A stretch of DNA of 64,000 nucleotides from Paguma larvata (GCA_030068075.1 CM057826.1:53339116-53403115), one strand, 5' to 3'. Shown: positions 22,331-33,384, numbered from the stretch's first letter. A program made the numbers and translations. The notes: generated from the letters alone by a model not told the origin.

Positions 22331-22779
22331 AGCTAATAGAAAATTGAAAATAATTACTCGAAGATGAGGTTTTTTTTTGTTTTTGTTTTTTTTTTTGGAA
22401 GGGGAAATGGGGTAAGAAATAAGAAATAGTGTTTAAAATGGAATTCTTGGAAGGAGTAGCTTTCATTCAGATCTTTACTAGCAAATTTATATCGGGCAAC
22501 TATTGTCTTATTTTGTTGAACTCTGGGGATAACAGTGACCAGGGGGAAAAAAAAAGTTTGATCTTGCACAGAGCTTTCATTTTTGAGGAGAGACAGAAAA
22601 TTATACAAACTGTTGCATTAATAGCCTGCAATAGGAGTAGTACGTGATGCCGAATATCACATGATCACATTCTAGCCAATGGTTCTTCTCTTTCTTTCTC
22701 TCCTCTTTCTGTGGGATTGTGGGTAATCGTCTCCCATGCTCAGATGCTCGGTCTCAAACAGGTTTGGCAGAAATTTTCT

Positions 22780-23769
22780 GATTTTTCAGATCACTGGAAG
22801 GTGTCCACAACCGGCACTAGTGTATTTTTTGTCACTTCAAAGCACCTATGGACAGTCTGCTTTTCCATAGAAGAATAAACTTAGGAATGCTTTGCTTTGT
22901 TCTAGGTCAGGCTGCCTGCAGATTTTAACCCTTTTCTCTACTGCATCATTGCCAGTTACATTAAATACAATAGATGACAAGAGTTTGTTAACACTGTATT
23001 GCAGTCATCATCCATACAAGCACATACAGTGGCCCCCATGCAGGAAAAGTTTGAAAGAAAGGTGATAGATATGAAGAAGGAGATGATTACAGTGGAAGTT
23101 AAGAAGGAAATCGTCATGAAGTATGAACAACTTATGTGAGTAGCCAAAATCGCAAGATTTTAAAAGTCTACATCTGCATCTCATCTGCAGAGGAGGAGGA
23201 GAAAAAGGCATAGGAATCCCTCACCTCAAATGAGATTAGGGAGATGTGTAAAATGCAGGAAACAGTGAAAAATTTTGTAGAAAAGCACCACCTAAATAAG
23301 ACTGTAGTAGTGTGAATGATGAATCTGTTTAACAAAAATACAATGTCACATTTCCATGAAATCCTCAAAAGGGGGCAAAAGGAATTGTCATTGGATAGCT
23401 TCCTTATTAAAGTTGCAGGATAAGAAAAAGATTCCATTGAGCCAATAGACAACAGTGATTCCATTAGTGGTAGTGAAAGTCGTCCTACACAATAACTCTC
23501 CTCTGTCTTGTCTCTGTCTCACACTAGCCTTGAAGGTTTGCAAAGGTCAGTGCAGGCTAATTTGTTTATTTTTCCTTATATTTTGTATTTTCTGTATTAT
23601 TTTGTATTATATTACAGTACTATAATCATTTTTATATGAATATTTTTGGGTTATAGATCAAATTGTCTGAGTGTCCATTATTTCTTATGGAGAGATTAGC
23701 TTTGCTATACAAGTGTTTTGGATTACAAGTTTCTGGAATGAATTATGCTCACAAACCAAGGTTTCACTG
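22780..23769 (+). mobile_element. Internally deleted Tigger (pogo/Tc1-mariner) DNA transposon
   Basis: A start-proximal coding remnant (about 23060-23135: KKEMITVEVKKEIVMKYEQ) resembles the N-terminal helix-turn-helix part of Tigger transposases. A C-terminal-like remnant follows only about 230 bases later (about 23355-23400: FHEILKRGQKELSLDSF). The large catalytic DDE part is therefore missing. The right end ACAAACCAAGGTTTCACTG next to TA (23770-23771) matches a Tigger terminal inverted repeat with its TA target. Left end uncertain. Stops interrupt both pieces. Confidence 0.72.
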
Positions 23770-23984
23770 TACATTCTACACTATTTTCAAGAATTTTGCT
23801 GTGGGATTGAGCTCCACTGGCTCACAGTGGTAGCTGGCTTAATCACATTGTCATTACTGGCTCTGTTCTTTGTCTATATCACTCCCTTACTCCTGTTTCA
23901 GTGTTTTCTTTTACCTCCCAAATGAACATTTCCTCGATTCCTCATCTTAGAGCCATCCTTTCAGATTACCTTAACTAAGACTGG

Positions 23985-24190
23985 ATGGTCGACATACATC
24001 TCTGAGAGAAATTTTGGAGTAGAGCATTCCAAGTAGAGGAAAGTGTACATGCCAATGACCTGAGAAACCAGTAGCAAAGCCACTGTGCCTGGCCAGAGTG
24101 GAGTGGGTAGGGAGTGAGTGAGAAATGACCTTGGGGAACAGGCAAGGATAAGGTAGCAGAGCTCTTTTTTGGGCTATAGAGAAGTATTTG
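23985..24190. repeat. Ancient interspersed repeat, class unknown
   Basis: AGAGCATTCCAAGTAGAGGA, GTGCCTGGCCAGAGTGGAG and GGAGTGAGTGAGAAATGACC resemble part of a widespread old mammalian repeat. Possibly the same family as 13970-15090. Overlapping minus-strand frames (92 and 121 codons) have no motif. Confidence 0.4.
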
Positions 24191-26180
24191 AAAAGTGAAA
24201 ACAAAAATAGCATCATCCTGTATGAGGCAGGGGGAAAAACAAAGCACAACTGTTAGAGGATTAGCTTTAAAAGCAGACTTTAGAGAAGACATAATGCAAA
24301 ATTTTCTCTTTATAAATGAGGGAAATGAGGTCCAGGCCATCTTACTAGCAACAGAAAAAGATAAATCTTCTACCCAAATATGAATCCCAAATCTGTCTGA
24401 TTACTAGTCTGCATTTGAGAGTCATTTTCAACTTAGAAGCTTACCATAAGGGTAGTCAAAGTGAAATGAATAAAAGAGACATAACAATATTGAATGCCTC
24501 ATTAGAATAAATCAGTGATATTCTTTTTTATTTTTTTAATTTTTGTTTTCATACCACTGGTTCTCCAAGTTCAATGCTTCTAACTCCCAGCATGTAAGAT
24601 AGAGCCGCTCTTTCTATTCTTCCCAGTGAGAGGTGAGTGGGCAGAGTTGCAAGTGCTGTCTACTACTGAATTCCATGTAGGCTTAGTTAAGGCAGGTCTG
24701 GAAGCCAGGCCAAATTTCAGATGGGCATCTGGGTACAGGAATCTCTGCTCTGTGGGCTTCCTGTCACAAGCCCTGTCATTAATGTGGATTCTAACACCTG
24801 CCAGTAAATGGGTACTTGATGTCACTAGGTAACTCAATCATCAGCTTAAAGCACTCTGTCCAAGTAACAAGATTTGTGGATTGAATCTTTGTGCAGCTCT
24901 CTGTTCCAGAACTAAGCAAACACATGGTGAATTTATTTGGTATGTTTGCTGTTTACTGCATGAGATGAGATGAATTCTAGTAATGCCAAAGGGAGGGATT
25001 GAATCGTTTATTAAGTACAGTCTTGGACAGGTGTCTTAAATGCCAATTCTGGGATTTAATCTAAACTAATCTTCAGAAAAGTTAGATTTAATGGAAATGA
25101 GAACCCAGAGGAATTCAGAGTGAAGGTAGCTGGATGTTTAAATCTCGAACACTGCTATTTATGGCAATCTTTTAAATAAACTCTCTTACTTGGCTGTTAT
25201 CCTTCTGTGTTCTGAGGTAGAAAGTGTTTGGAAAACTGATATTGGTTTATCGGCAGGCAGATATATACAAAACAAGTTATTTATTCTTTATCCGTAACCC
25301 TGGCATATAGTCAGTTATTTGCAAATAAAGCCACACATCCATATCTGAGATCAACTCACAGTTTTTTTGGCCTCTGCAGAGTTAGTACATATAGGATGAA
25401 CTTGCAATCTACCATACTAGGCTGTATTTCCTGATGACAAAATATGACACCATGAGACAGAGTTTGAAATTGATAAGGAAAAACTGTGTAAATGGCCACC
25501 ACACATCATATCTAAATATTGACAAGTCAGAGAAAATGTGGGTTATCCATCACTGAATGCAATTTGTAAGATGTATTGACAAGGCTGAATTTAGAAACTA
25601 AGTTCTAGTATTTGTCTCCTCTTTAAGGCACTGTATCTCTTACCGAATAATAAAAATATTTCAGTCATGGCTTAATATTTTCTGTGTATATCTACATGTA
25701 GATATTGATAGGCTTATGTCAATATATCGATACAGATAGGCTAATTAAAAAAAAAACTGTCACCAGCACAGAATTAAACTAAAAATTGTATAGACAAATG
25801 CTGGAAAAATACAAAAGGATTCATGATGTATTTTGTGAATATATTAATCAAAGTGAATTTTACCGGAGACATTTTTGCTGGTGAGTCTTATGACACCGGA
25901 AATGTCTTGATAGCATATTTACTTTTTAATATTAAAGAGAAAAAGAGCTGGCACAAAAATAATTGCTAATGACCTGTTTCATGCTATAAAATCTAAAGAC
26001 TACTTAAACTAATAATTGCTAAGTACAAGTTTAAATGGAAAGAGTATAGCTGAAATAAATAAAGAACAACTCAGATAAAGAAACAGGTTGAGATAAAACA
26101 ACATGAAATAAAACAGTGCAGTCAATGAAGTCATCAGGTAAAGTTTCCTAAGCTCTGCAGAAGTTAACAAAGAATTTCCC
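24191..26180. other. Unique non-coding stretch
   Basis: Nothing recognised over about 2 kb. Short open frames on both strands near 24580-24840 are mutual shadows without motif. Confidence 0.4.
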
Positions 26181-26181
26181 T

Positions 26182-26448
26182 TTTGCTTCTTTCTCTCCTA
26201 TTTTTTTTCTTTTTTTCCTGCCCTCCATCCTTCTCCCTTTCCTTCCTTCCTTCCTCCCCCCTTCCCTCTCTCCCTCCCTCTTTCCTTCCTTCTTTCCTTC
26301 CTTCCTTCCTTCCTTCCTTCCTTCCTCCCATCCTTCCTTCTTTCTCTCCTTCTCTTTCTTTCCTTCTTCCTTCTCTTTCTTTCCTTCTTCCTTCCTTCCT
26401 TCCTTCCTTCCTTCCTTCCTTCCTTCCTTCCTTCCTTCCTTCCTTTTT

Positions 26449-26531
<83 letters not shown>

Positions 26532-26562
26532 CTGTCTCTCTCTCTCTTTCTTTCTTTCTTTC
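26182..26562 (+). repeat. Long polypyrimidine tract, (TTCC)n and (TTTC)n
   Basis: About 380 bases almost purely C and T: mixed CCTTCC/CCCTCC, then TTCC units, then TTTC units, ending TCTGTCTCTCTC and TTTC. The part 26331-26533 is uninterrupted pyrimidine (203 bases). Long frames on both strands (138 and 136 codons) are repeat translations only. Expected to be highly length-variable and triplex-prone. Confidence 0.97.
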
Positions 26563-26939
26563 ACAAAAGTTAGTTAACTTTTCAGATAAATAGCCAGATA
26601 GTAAATCTTTTCAGCTTTGCAAACCTTACAAACTTTGTTGCAACTATTCAACTCTGCCATTGTATTCTGAAAACAGCTAGACAATAGTAAATGAATAGGT
26701 ATAGCTGTGTTCCAGTAAAACTTTATTTACAAAACAGGCAGCAGGTGAGATTAGATTTGAGGACTGCTGTTTACCAATCCTTGTTGTAGAAGGTGATTTT
26801 CATAGACAGTTAACACTACTCTTTTCCATGAAAAACAGAAGTATGAGTAATATATTATGGGGCACGATTCAAAGGATGAACCTATTTGTTTTGCTCATTA
26901 TGGGTGTTTAAATATGGGCTAGACTTATTTATAAATATT

Positions 26940-27075
26940 TAGTATCTTCTAGATGTTTTCAGTATTTCATATATATGATCTCATCTAATCCTGAGGGTAA
27001 CATTCTAAGTTTGGTATAATCATCCTCATTGTAGAGAAATGTAGCAATGTGAAGAAACTTGGATGAATCTGTGTA
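26940..27075 (-). mobile_element. MIR, minus strand
   Basis: ATATGATCTCATCTAATCCT, GAGGGTAACATTCTAAG, TATAATCATCCTCATTGTAG and AATGTAGCAATGTGAAGAAA are in reverse-MIR order. Confidence 0.72.
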
Positions 27076-27318
27076 ATTTTTAAGTGTTCAGTGTTGAACT
27101 TTAAAGCCTTTGTCTCCTCCAAATATTTGTGCATGTGTATGCGAATAAAATCTCTACAAACTTTTGTGATGAAAAAAGAATTTACTGCAAAGACCTCCTA
27201 ACAGTGAGAATGTTCATAAGAATGCCATAAAATATAGTATACTGTGAGAATTGCCACAGCTTAATTAATCTCAAGCATTCTATGATATTCCAACTTAAGA
27301 AGGATCTATTAGTTTCTT

Positions 27319-27511
27319 AAAAACAAACAAACAATGTTTATTTTTGAGAGAGAGAGCACACTGGGAAGGGGCAGAGAGAGAGGGAGACAGAGGGTCTGAA
27401 GGGGGCTCTGATCTGGGAGCAGAAAGCCCAACGTAGGGCCCTAACTCACATACTGAGATCATGACCTGAGCTGGTCAGAAGCTTAAGTGACTGACCCACT
27501 CAGGTGCCCTA
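27319..27511 (-). mobile_element. CAN SINE, minus strand, first at a shared target
   Basis: AATGTTTATTTTTGAGAGAG, GGGGCAGAGAGAGAGGGAGA, the body and a degraded head CCCACTCAGGTGCCCT. Perfect 16-bp target copies GATCTATTAGTTTCTT at 27303-27318 and 27512-27527. The next SINE starts directly after the second copy. Confidence 0.95.
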
Positions 27512-27527
27512 GATCTATTAGTTTCTT

Positions 27528-27745
27528 TTTAAAAAAATTTTTAATGTTTTTTAATTATTATTGAGAGACAGAGACAGAGCATGAGCATGGGAAGGGCAGA
27601 GAGAGGGGGAGACACAGAATCTGAAGCAGGCTCCAGGCTCTGAGGTGTCAGCACAGAGCCCCACGTGGGGCTCGAACTCACAAACCATGAGATCATGACC
27701 TGAGCCGGAGTTGGATGCTTAACCGACTGAGCCACCCAGGTGCCC
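27528..27745 (-). mobile_element. Felid CAN SINE, minus strand, second at same target
   Basis: Complete felid copy: T-rich tail, GAGAGACAGAGACAGAGCAT, AGGCTCTGAGGTGTCAGCAC, TGGGGCTCGAACTCACAAAC and head CTGAGCCACCCAGGTGCCC. Its right target copy CTATTAGTTTCT (27746-27757) repeats the right target copy of the preceding SINE (27516-27527), so two SINEs landed at one site in the same orientation. Confidence 0.96.
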
Positions 27746-27790
27746 CTATTAGTTTCTAAATCAGTTCCTCTTCCTTTAAAATTTAACTTA

Positions 27791-28005
27791 GGGGCACCTG
27801 GGTGGCTCAGTCGGTTAAGCATCCGACTTCGGCTCAGGTCATGATCTCATGGTTTGTGAGTTCAACCCCCGCATCGGGCTCTGTGCTGACAGCTTGGAGC
27901 CTGGAGCCTGCTTCAGATTCTGTGTCTCCCTCTCTCGCTCTACCCCTCTGCTGCTCACTCTCTGTCTCTCTCAAGAATAAATAAACATTAAAAAAATTAA
28001 TAAAT
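27791..28005 (+). mobile_element. Felid CAN SINE, plus strand, perfect 13-bp TSD
   Basis: Well-preserved copy: GGGGCACCTGGGTGGCTCAG, GACTTCGGCTCAGGTCATGA, GTGCTGACAGCTTGGAGCC, CT-rich part and AATAAATAAACATTAAAAAA tail. Identical target copies AAAATTTAACTTA at 27778-27790 and 28006-28018. It lies 33 bases from the preceding reverse SINE, so the pair forms an inverted-repeat arrangement. Confidence 0.97.
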
Positions 28006-28049
28006 AAAATTTAACTTAAACAGAATTTAAGTAGGAAGATATCCAATTC

Positions 28050-28251
28050 CAGTGGTTCTCAACTGAGAACAATGTTGCTCCCCAGGGAACATTTAGAAAG
28101 GGGCTTTAGGGGGAGATAGGGAGGTGGGGAGGTGATGACACACACTGGTGTGTGGTGGGTGAGGGTCATGAATGCTACAAATCCTGAAATAATGACAATC
28201 CCATGAAATGATGATTTGTGACACCCATGATGTCAATACTTCCCTACCCCT
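28050..28251 (-). mobile_element. MER5A-like hAT element, minus strand
   Basis: Starts CCAGTGGTTCTCAACTGAGA, continues CAGGGAACATTTAGAAAGG, GAATGCTACAAATCCTG and ends TGATGTCAATACTTCC, which is the reverse order of the MER5A at 5228-5459. The middle is more diverged. An AC microsatellite follows. Confidence 0.7.
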
Positions 28252-28263
28252 GTACATTCATTA

Positions 28264-28324
28264 AACACACACACACACACACACATACACACACACATAC
28301 ACACACACATACACACATACACAC
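28264..28324 (+). repeat. (AC)n microsatellite
   Basis: ACACAC runs with regular AT interruptions (CACATACACACA), 61 bases. Confidence 0.97.
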
Positions 28325-28618
28325 GTTAGCTTGTGGCAGATCATATTGATTACCTACCTTGAAGCCGCTCCTTGCTTCTTTCTTACTAACATAATTTATT
28401 CACATAGCACTTAGATACCAGTGAGCTCTAAGAATGTTGCTCCTCCCCATATGGAAAGGATGAATCATATTTTTTTAACTGCTTTTGTATTCAATCACAG
28501 TTATCCTCATTCCACTCTACCAATGAATGGGTTTAGACCTGGGTATCTGACTCTGTCTTAGACTAGTAGATATGAGAGAAAGCTTAATTAACAGCTTCTT
28601 GGAAAGATTTCCCTAAGT

Positions 28619-28702
28619 GAAGAAAAAAAAAAAGGAGAGAGAAGAAAAAGGAAGGAAGGAAGGAAGGAAGGAAGGAAGGAAGGAAGGAAGGAAGAAAGAA
28701 AG

Positions 28703-28781
<79 letters not shown>

Positions 28782-28830
28782 GAAAGGAAGGAAGGAAGAA
28801 AGAAAGAAAGAAAAAGAGAAAGAAAGAAAG
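28619..28830 (+). repeat. 212-base uninterrupted purine tract, (GGAA)n and (GAAA)n
   Basis: Every base from 28619 to 28830 is A or G: an A-run, GGAGAGAGAAG, GGAA units, GAAA units, a short GGAA block, then GAAA again. The open frames here are Lys/Glu/Arg or Phe/Ser/Leu repeats on the two strands and are not genes. Confidence 0.97.
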
Positions 28831-28909
28831 CTAAATGAGGAGACATCTCTTTCTTCTTAATTTGGGCATTATCATATAAAAATGTTATGCTTGGAAATGT
28901 TGTAGGTGT

Positions 28910-29060
28910 TTCTCAGCTATGAGAGAAAAGCCAAGAGAGTGCCAGAGAACATCAGTGCCTAACATTATTGAGGGCCTTAGTTAATCTGAGGACTGCCTAT
29001 TTTAGGGATTCAGCTTTATGAGAATAACTTTACAATGTAGGCTACTTCTAGTTAAATTCT
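28910..29060. repeat. Ancient interspersed repeat, LTR-like, uncertain
   Basis: GAGAGAAAAGCCAAGAGAGT, GCCAGAGAACATCAGTGCCT and AACATTATTGAG resemble part of an old repeat; a related text occurs at 38400-38530. The class is unresolved. Confidence 0.35.
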
Positions 29061-29400
29061 AGTTAAATTCGATCCAACAGCATCGAAATTATAGTTCCAT
29101 CCAAAATGAAACTATAATTACCATTTTCCCATGGCCAAAAAGGAATATGTTGGGAGCAGAATCCAAGCACACATTTATCATGTTTGGCAAAAGTTTTGAA
29201 TAAGACTTGGGAGAATGTCTAATGATCCATACCCAAGTTTAAGTTCAAAGAAGAATGTATCTATTACTCCAGCTTGGGGAAAATCACTTAATTCTCATAT
29301 TAAAATGATTCGATAACTAGAAAAACATAAAATACAGAATATATCACATCACTTGCTTAGGAAAATAAAGGTCTTATTTTAGAACACAGTTTTCTACCAT

Positions 29401-29569
29401 TTAGAAAACTACATTCTTTTTTTTATAATAGTTTATTTTCAAATCGGTTTACATATAACACCCAGTGTTCATCCCAACATGTGCCCTCTTTAATGCCCGT
29501 CACCCCCTCTCCCCCCTCCCTCACCCTCCTCACCCTGAGTTTGTTCTTAGTTAGAAAACTACATTCTTT
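29401..29569 (-). mobile_element. Very short L1 3'-end insertion with perfect 19-bp TSD
   Basis: Between identical 19-bp copies TTAGAAAACTACATTCTTT (29401-29419 and 29551-29569) lies about 131 bases. It begins with a T-run (the poly-A tail in reverse), then TAATAGTTTATTTTCAAATC, ACACCCAGTGTTCATCCCAA, ATGCCCGTCACCCCC and ends TGAGTTTGTTCTTAG. This matches the extreme 3' untranslated end of carnivoran L1 in minus orientation. A severely 5'-truncated and probably recent retrotransposition. Confidence 0.9.
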
Positions 29570-30389
29570 CCAGGACATAAGTTAGTAGAAAATTAACTTC
29601 TGTAATTTTAATGAAATGAAAAGTAGTTTTGAAAGGATATAGTATAAAACAATATTTTTTCTTAAATATGTTCTCTTTTTATAGCAAGGTAATTAAAATC
29701 ACTGAAATCTAATTTTTATAGCTAATAATCTTTTGAAAATAACTAATTGAAAGACTTATAAATTTAGGTGCATAGAACCATGTGGGAACAAGCAGGTAGA
29801 AAGCAGAGAAGGGTTTTGTTGCAAAATATATCGAAAGATAATTGTATTAGGATTAATAATCATTCTGATCCATGCATTCCCACCAAAATTAATATTGTCT
29901 TTCCTAATATAGAATGATGTTTAAAATGTTTGGCTTTTTAATCCAATGACCTGGTTTATAGATCATATCTACAGAAGAAACCTTAAATTATCTATAGTAA
30001 ATCTAAATCCGATAGACAGAAATTAATAAAATAGAGAAGAGTTGAGGGGGATAGAGAATGAATTCACCTCAGTTGATTTTGGAGATTATCAGTGCTTGAT
30101 CTTATTTCCCAACCAAGTTTGAAATGCATCTAAATTGGAATAGTCCTTTGTCTTTTTTTAATGTCAGTCCTTTCGATGGTATATAGCATCACATATTTTC
30201 TTAGTGCTATTAGAGCTTTCTTGGACATGTGGGTGTGGGAGGGACAATAAGCATTTGCAACAGAATCTTCATCTCGGTGACTTTTCCAATGCCATCTGGA
30301 TTCCTGCATATTGTCTACACGTCTATTCAGAAGAAGAATTAGATACAAAATAGATAAAAGGATATAAACATCCAAAGAAAGGAAGCGCT
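29570..30389. other. Unique AT-rich non-coding stretch
   Basis: Nothing recognised. The 81-codon minus frame at 30130-30375 has no motif. Confidence 0.4.
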
Positions 30390-30860
30390 CCCTTATTCAA
30401 CTCCCCCAGTCGAGCTGCTTCCTGATTAAAATACTAATATATGGCAACTGGCCTGTGAAGTGTATGCCGAGGCATGAGAGAGTTTGGCATGATCAAACGA
30501 GTACATCATGTCTGCCTCCTTCTGTCAGCAGTAACTGAGCAATCCTGCTTGGTGATTGGAAGAGCAAATTTTCTTTGTCCTGCACATGCTGTATTTATCC
30601 TTCAGGAATATCCACAAAACTCAGCAGGGATTTGGCTGAGAAAGTAGAATCCCTCCTTGCAGAAAAACTGGTAATAAATCTGGGAGGCTTTGTACAAGAT
30701 CTGAAAGCTGCCTTCAGAAGTTGCCGGAGGAGGTGCGGATAGCCAGGAATAAGGAGATTATGTAAACTACAGAGCGGAACTAGGGGAGCTTGGCCAGATG
30801 AGGTCCGACATAGAATGCCCTCTGAACATTCTCTTAGCAAGAGAGACTTAGAGGTTCAGA
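30390..30860. promoter_or_regulatory. Unique CpG-bearing block, candidate regulatory or exonic sequence
   Basis: No repeat recognised. Eight CpG sites in about 450 bases (GAAGCGCTCCC, AGTCGAGCTG, TGCCGAGG, AAACGAG, GCCGGAGG, GTGCGGAT, GAGCGGA, GTCCGAC) in otherwise CpG-poor DNA. An 81-codon minus frame covers 30595-30840 but shows no domain. It could be a conserved element, a lncRNA exon or an unrecognised old repeat. Confidence 0.22.
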
Positions 30861-31139
30861 CTGTGGTCTGAGTGTGTAAACCTTGCCTTCTAGTACTGGT
30901 AATTAGATAGGAGGTTTGCATTTTCTGTTTTCTCTGGAAATGCATGAAAATTTAGAGGAGATTTTCCATCTTTGTCTTGGACAACATGCTTTGAGAGTCA
31001 GTTTTGATTGTGTATGTTTACCTTAATTACTGCTCCGTGATATATATTTTCAGTGTCCTCTATTCTTTTTTCTTCTCAATAATTTGAAAAATATACTTTG
31101 GAAATGGATTCTGGGTACGAAATTTGCTGTGCTGCAAAC

Positions 31140-31306
31140 ACCTTCATGTGCATCACCTAGAATGCTTACTTAAATGTGAGAATCCGACCACACTCCTTCC
31201 CATCATCTACAGAGAATTTGAATCCTGTAGTGTGGGGCCCAGAAATCTGCTTATTGAACAAGTTCTTCAGTGATTCTGATAAACACCAATGCTCAGACAC
31301 CGCTGT
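31140..31306 (+). mobile_element. MER3-like hAT fragment, plus strand
   Basis: CATGTGCATCACCTAGAATG, TTAAATGTGAGAATCCG, GTGGGGCCCAGAAATCTGC, TTATTGAACAAGTTCTTCAG and TGATTCTGATAAACACCAAT follow the same order as the copies at 6089 and 52848. Confidence 0.68.
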
Positions 31307-33384
31307 TTTAGGAAGTTAGTAGAAGAATAGATAGACCAAGAATACAAGGTGAGGAGTTCCTTAAATAAACAAAGCGGGTGGATTTTTTTCAACTCCTTGT
31401 TTTGGCATAGCTTCAACATCACTAAGTATATATATACCGTGTTTGCCTCTTTACTCATATATATTCATGAGGAGTTTTCTTAACGAATATCGATTTCATA
31501 AATAGGAATAAAAAGTTTCTAAGTCTAATCTGGCTGGGTCTGGAAAACAGAACATGAAATCTCATAGGGAACATCTTTCTGTATAACCTTACAAAGAAAA
31601 TCATTGTTTTCCATGTGCTTTCTCTTTATGAAACACATCTTCTAATATTGCATTCTTGTAAAGCATAGATCAAGAAACTGAACCATGCCCTTGGGGAGAA
31701 AAGGAAGCTAGGCCAAGATGTTCTCAAATAAAATATATTAATATAATAATTACAAAGGTGCTTTGATGAGGAGAAATACATCAGGGAGTATTTGGTTGGA
31801 AGACCTCAATAACTTTTAGTAAGTTATTTGAAGGAATATTTACTTGTAACTGCAATGTTTACTTTCAAGCACACATTTCTCCTCATGGATTTTTCAAGAA
31901 CTACACCAACTTCATCAAACTTTTTAATATCTTCTCAGAAAACACAAATTTTCAGCTCTAACACAGAAGCGCATACAATGTTGTAGAAGATTGAGTATTT
32001 AGAAAATTAGAGAAAGTTTCCTCTACTTTTTTTTTAAGATAAAAAATAAGACTCCCAGATTCTCACTATGAATGTGGACCTAAGTCTTCCAGAAATGAGG
32101 CTTCTGCTGAAATTCTATTATTCATTGACTGAAACAACCAAGATTTTTCTTATAGAGATTATCAAGTGTAGAAATGTTTCAGTTTGAAAATGGTAGGGGA
32201 AATATATTATTAGATTAATTATATAATTAGAAAAATTCACAGCTGCACCTTTGACAACATATTTAGTGTGCCTGTGTTAATGAGGCAGACCATAAACTTT
32301 CTAAAAGTGATATTTACGGAAACATGTATTTATTTGATATTTATTATGAAAGTCGATGAAAAAAGGCCTTACAGTGTAAGAATCTAAGCTCCTCTAGATA
32401 ATATTCAAGGTCCTGTTTCTATAGTCTTAATTTTATATTTCTTTATTTGTAATCATACACAAAAATGTGTTGTATATTTGTTCTTTTATATGCATGTCTT
32501 TAGTTTACTTGTAAGATATTTATTGCTGGTATTCATAATTGAACTACTAATGAGGTAGTAGAGTTATAGCCTGGTGTCTTCATCAGGCAAAATACAAATC
32601 AAAAATCTTGTTAGTCTCAAAGGGAGTTGTTATTTCTTTCCCTCTTTTTTCTTCTATTTTCTTTACTAAGGCATATGAGATTAGTTTCTATGAGGGTAGA
32701 TGTTATTTGCAGGCATTTGAATATTCTTTCAAATATCTTCCGAATAAGGAAGTGAATATTTTCTCCTGTTCTCAAAAAGTGCAGCTGTGAGTTTTTCTAA
32801 TTGCTCAATTAATCTAATGATACACTTTCCCTATCATTATCAAACTAATATGTTTCAGTACCAGATCTGTATTCTTTACTGGAGCTGTCTTGTTTGTTTT
32901 TTATACTATTGACTTGCAAAATTGTCTACATGCTTATTATAATTTAGTAATATGAGCTCCATTTTTCTCATTATGAATAGAAAAGTTTTTTTCTGCTAAG
33001 TTGATAAATTATCTCAAACATTCATACAAAGTATACATATTTTTAATGTAAAATAACTTGCTACAGAAAATCATTGTATATTGCCATAATTGATTTTCCG
33101 TAATTTTTTTCTTTTTGTGAAATTTCAGAAGAAACTTAGCATATAGGTTTCCCTGACAGATTGACAAATCTCCAGAAATGCAATTTTTTTGTAAATGTCT
33201 TTCAATATTATATATTATCCCTATTTCCTATGCTAGTTTTGGTGGAAGGATTACTTCTCTGCTCTCATTCATAGATTGTTTGTCCCCATGATCATTAAAA
33301 TCACTGTTCTCTTTATTGACATCAATTCTAATTTTAATCACCTCAATCAAGCTCCTATCACAGGTTCACAGGAACACTATTGGA
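31307..33384. other. Unique AT-rich non-coding stretch
   Basis: About 2.1 kb without recognisable gene or repeat. Short frames only. Confidence 0.4.

Noticed and set aside
23975..24340. 121-codon minus-strand gene
   Set aside because: Overlaps an old interspersed repeat, has no motif, and a second overlapping frame exists on the same strand.
26148..26593. Long open frames of 138 (minus) and 136 (plus) codons
   Set aside because: They are poly-Lys/Glu/Arg and poly-Ser/Phe/Leu translations of the TTCC/TTTC tract, present on both strands at once.
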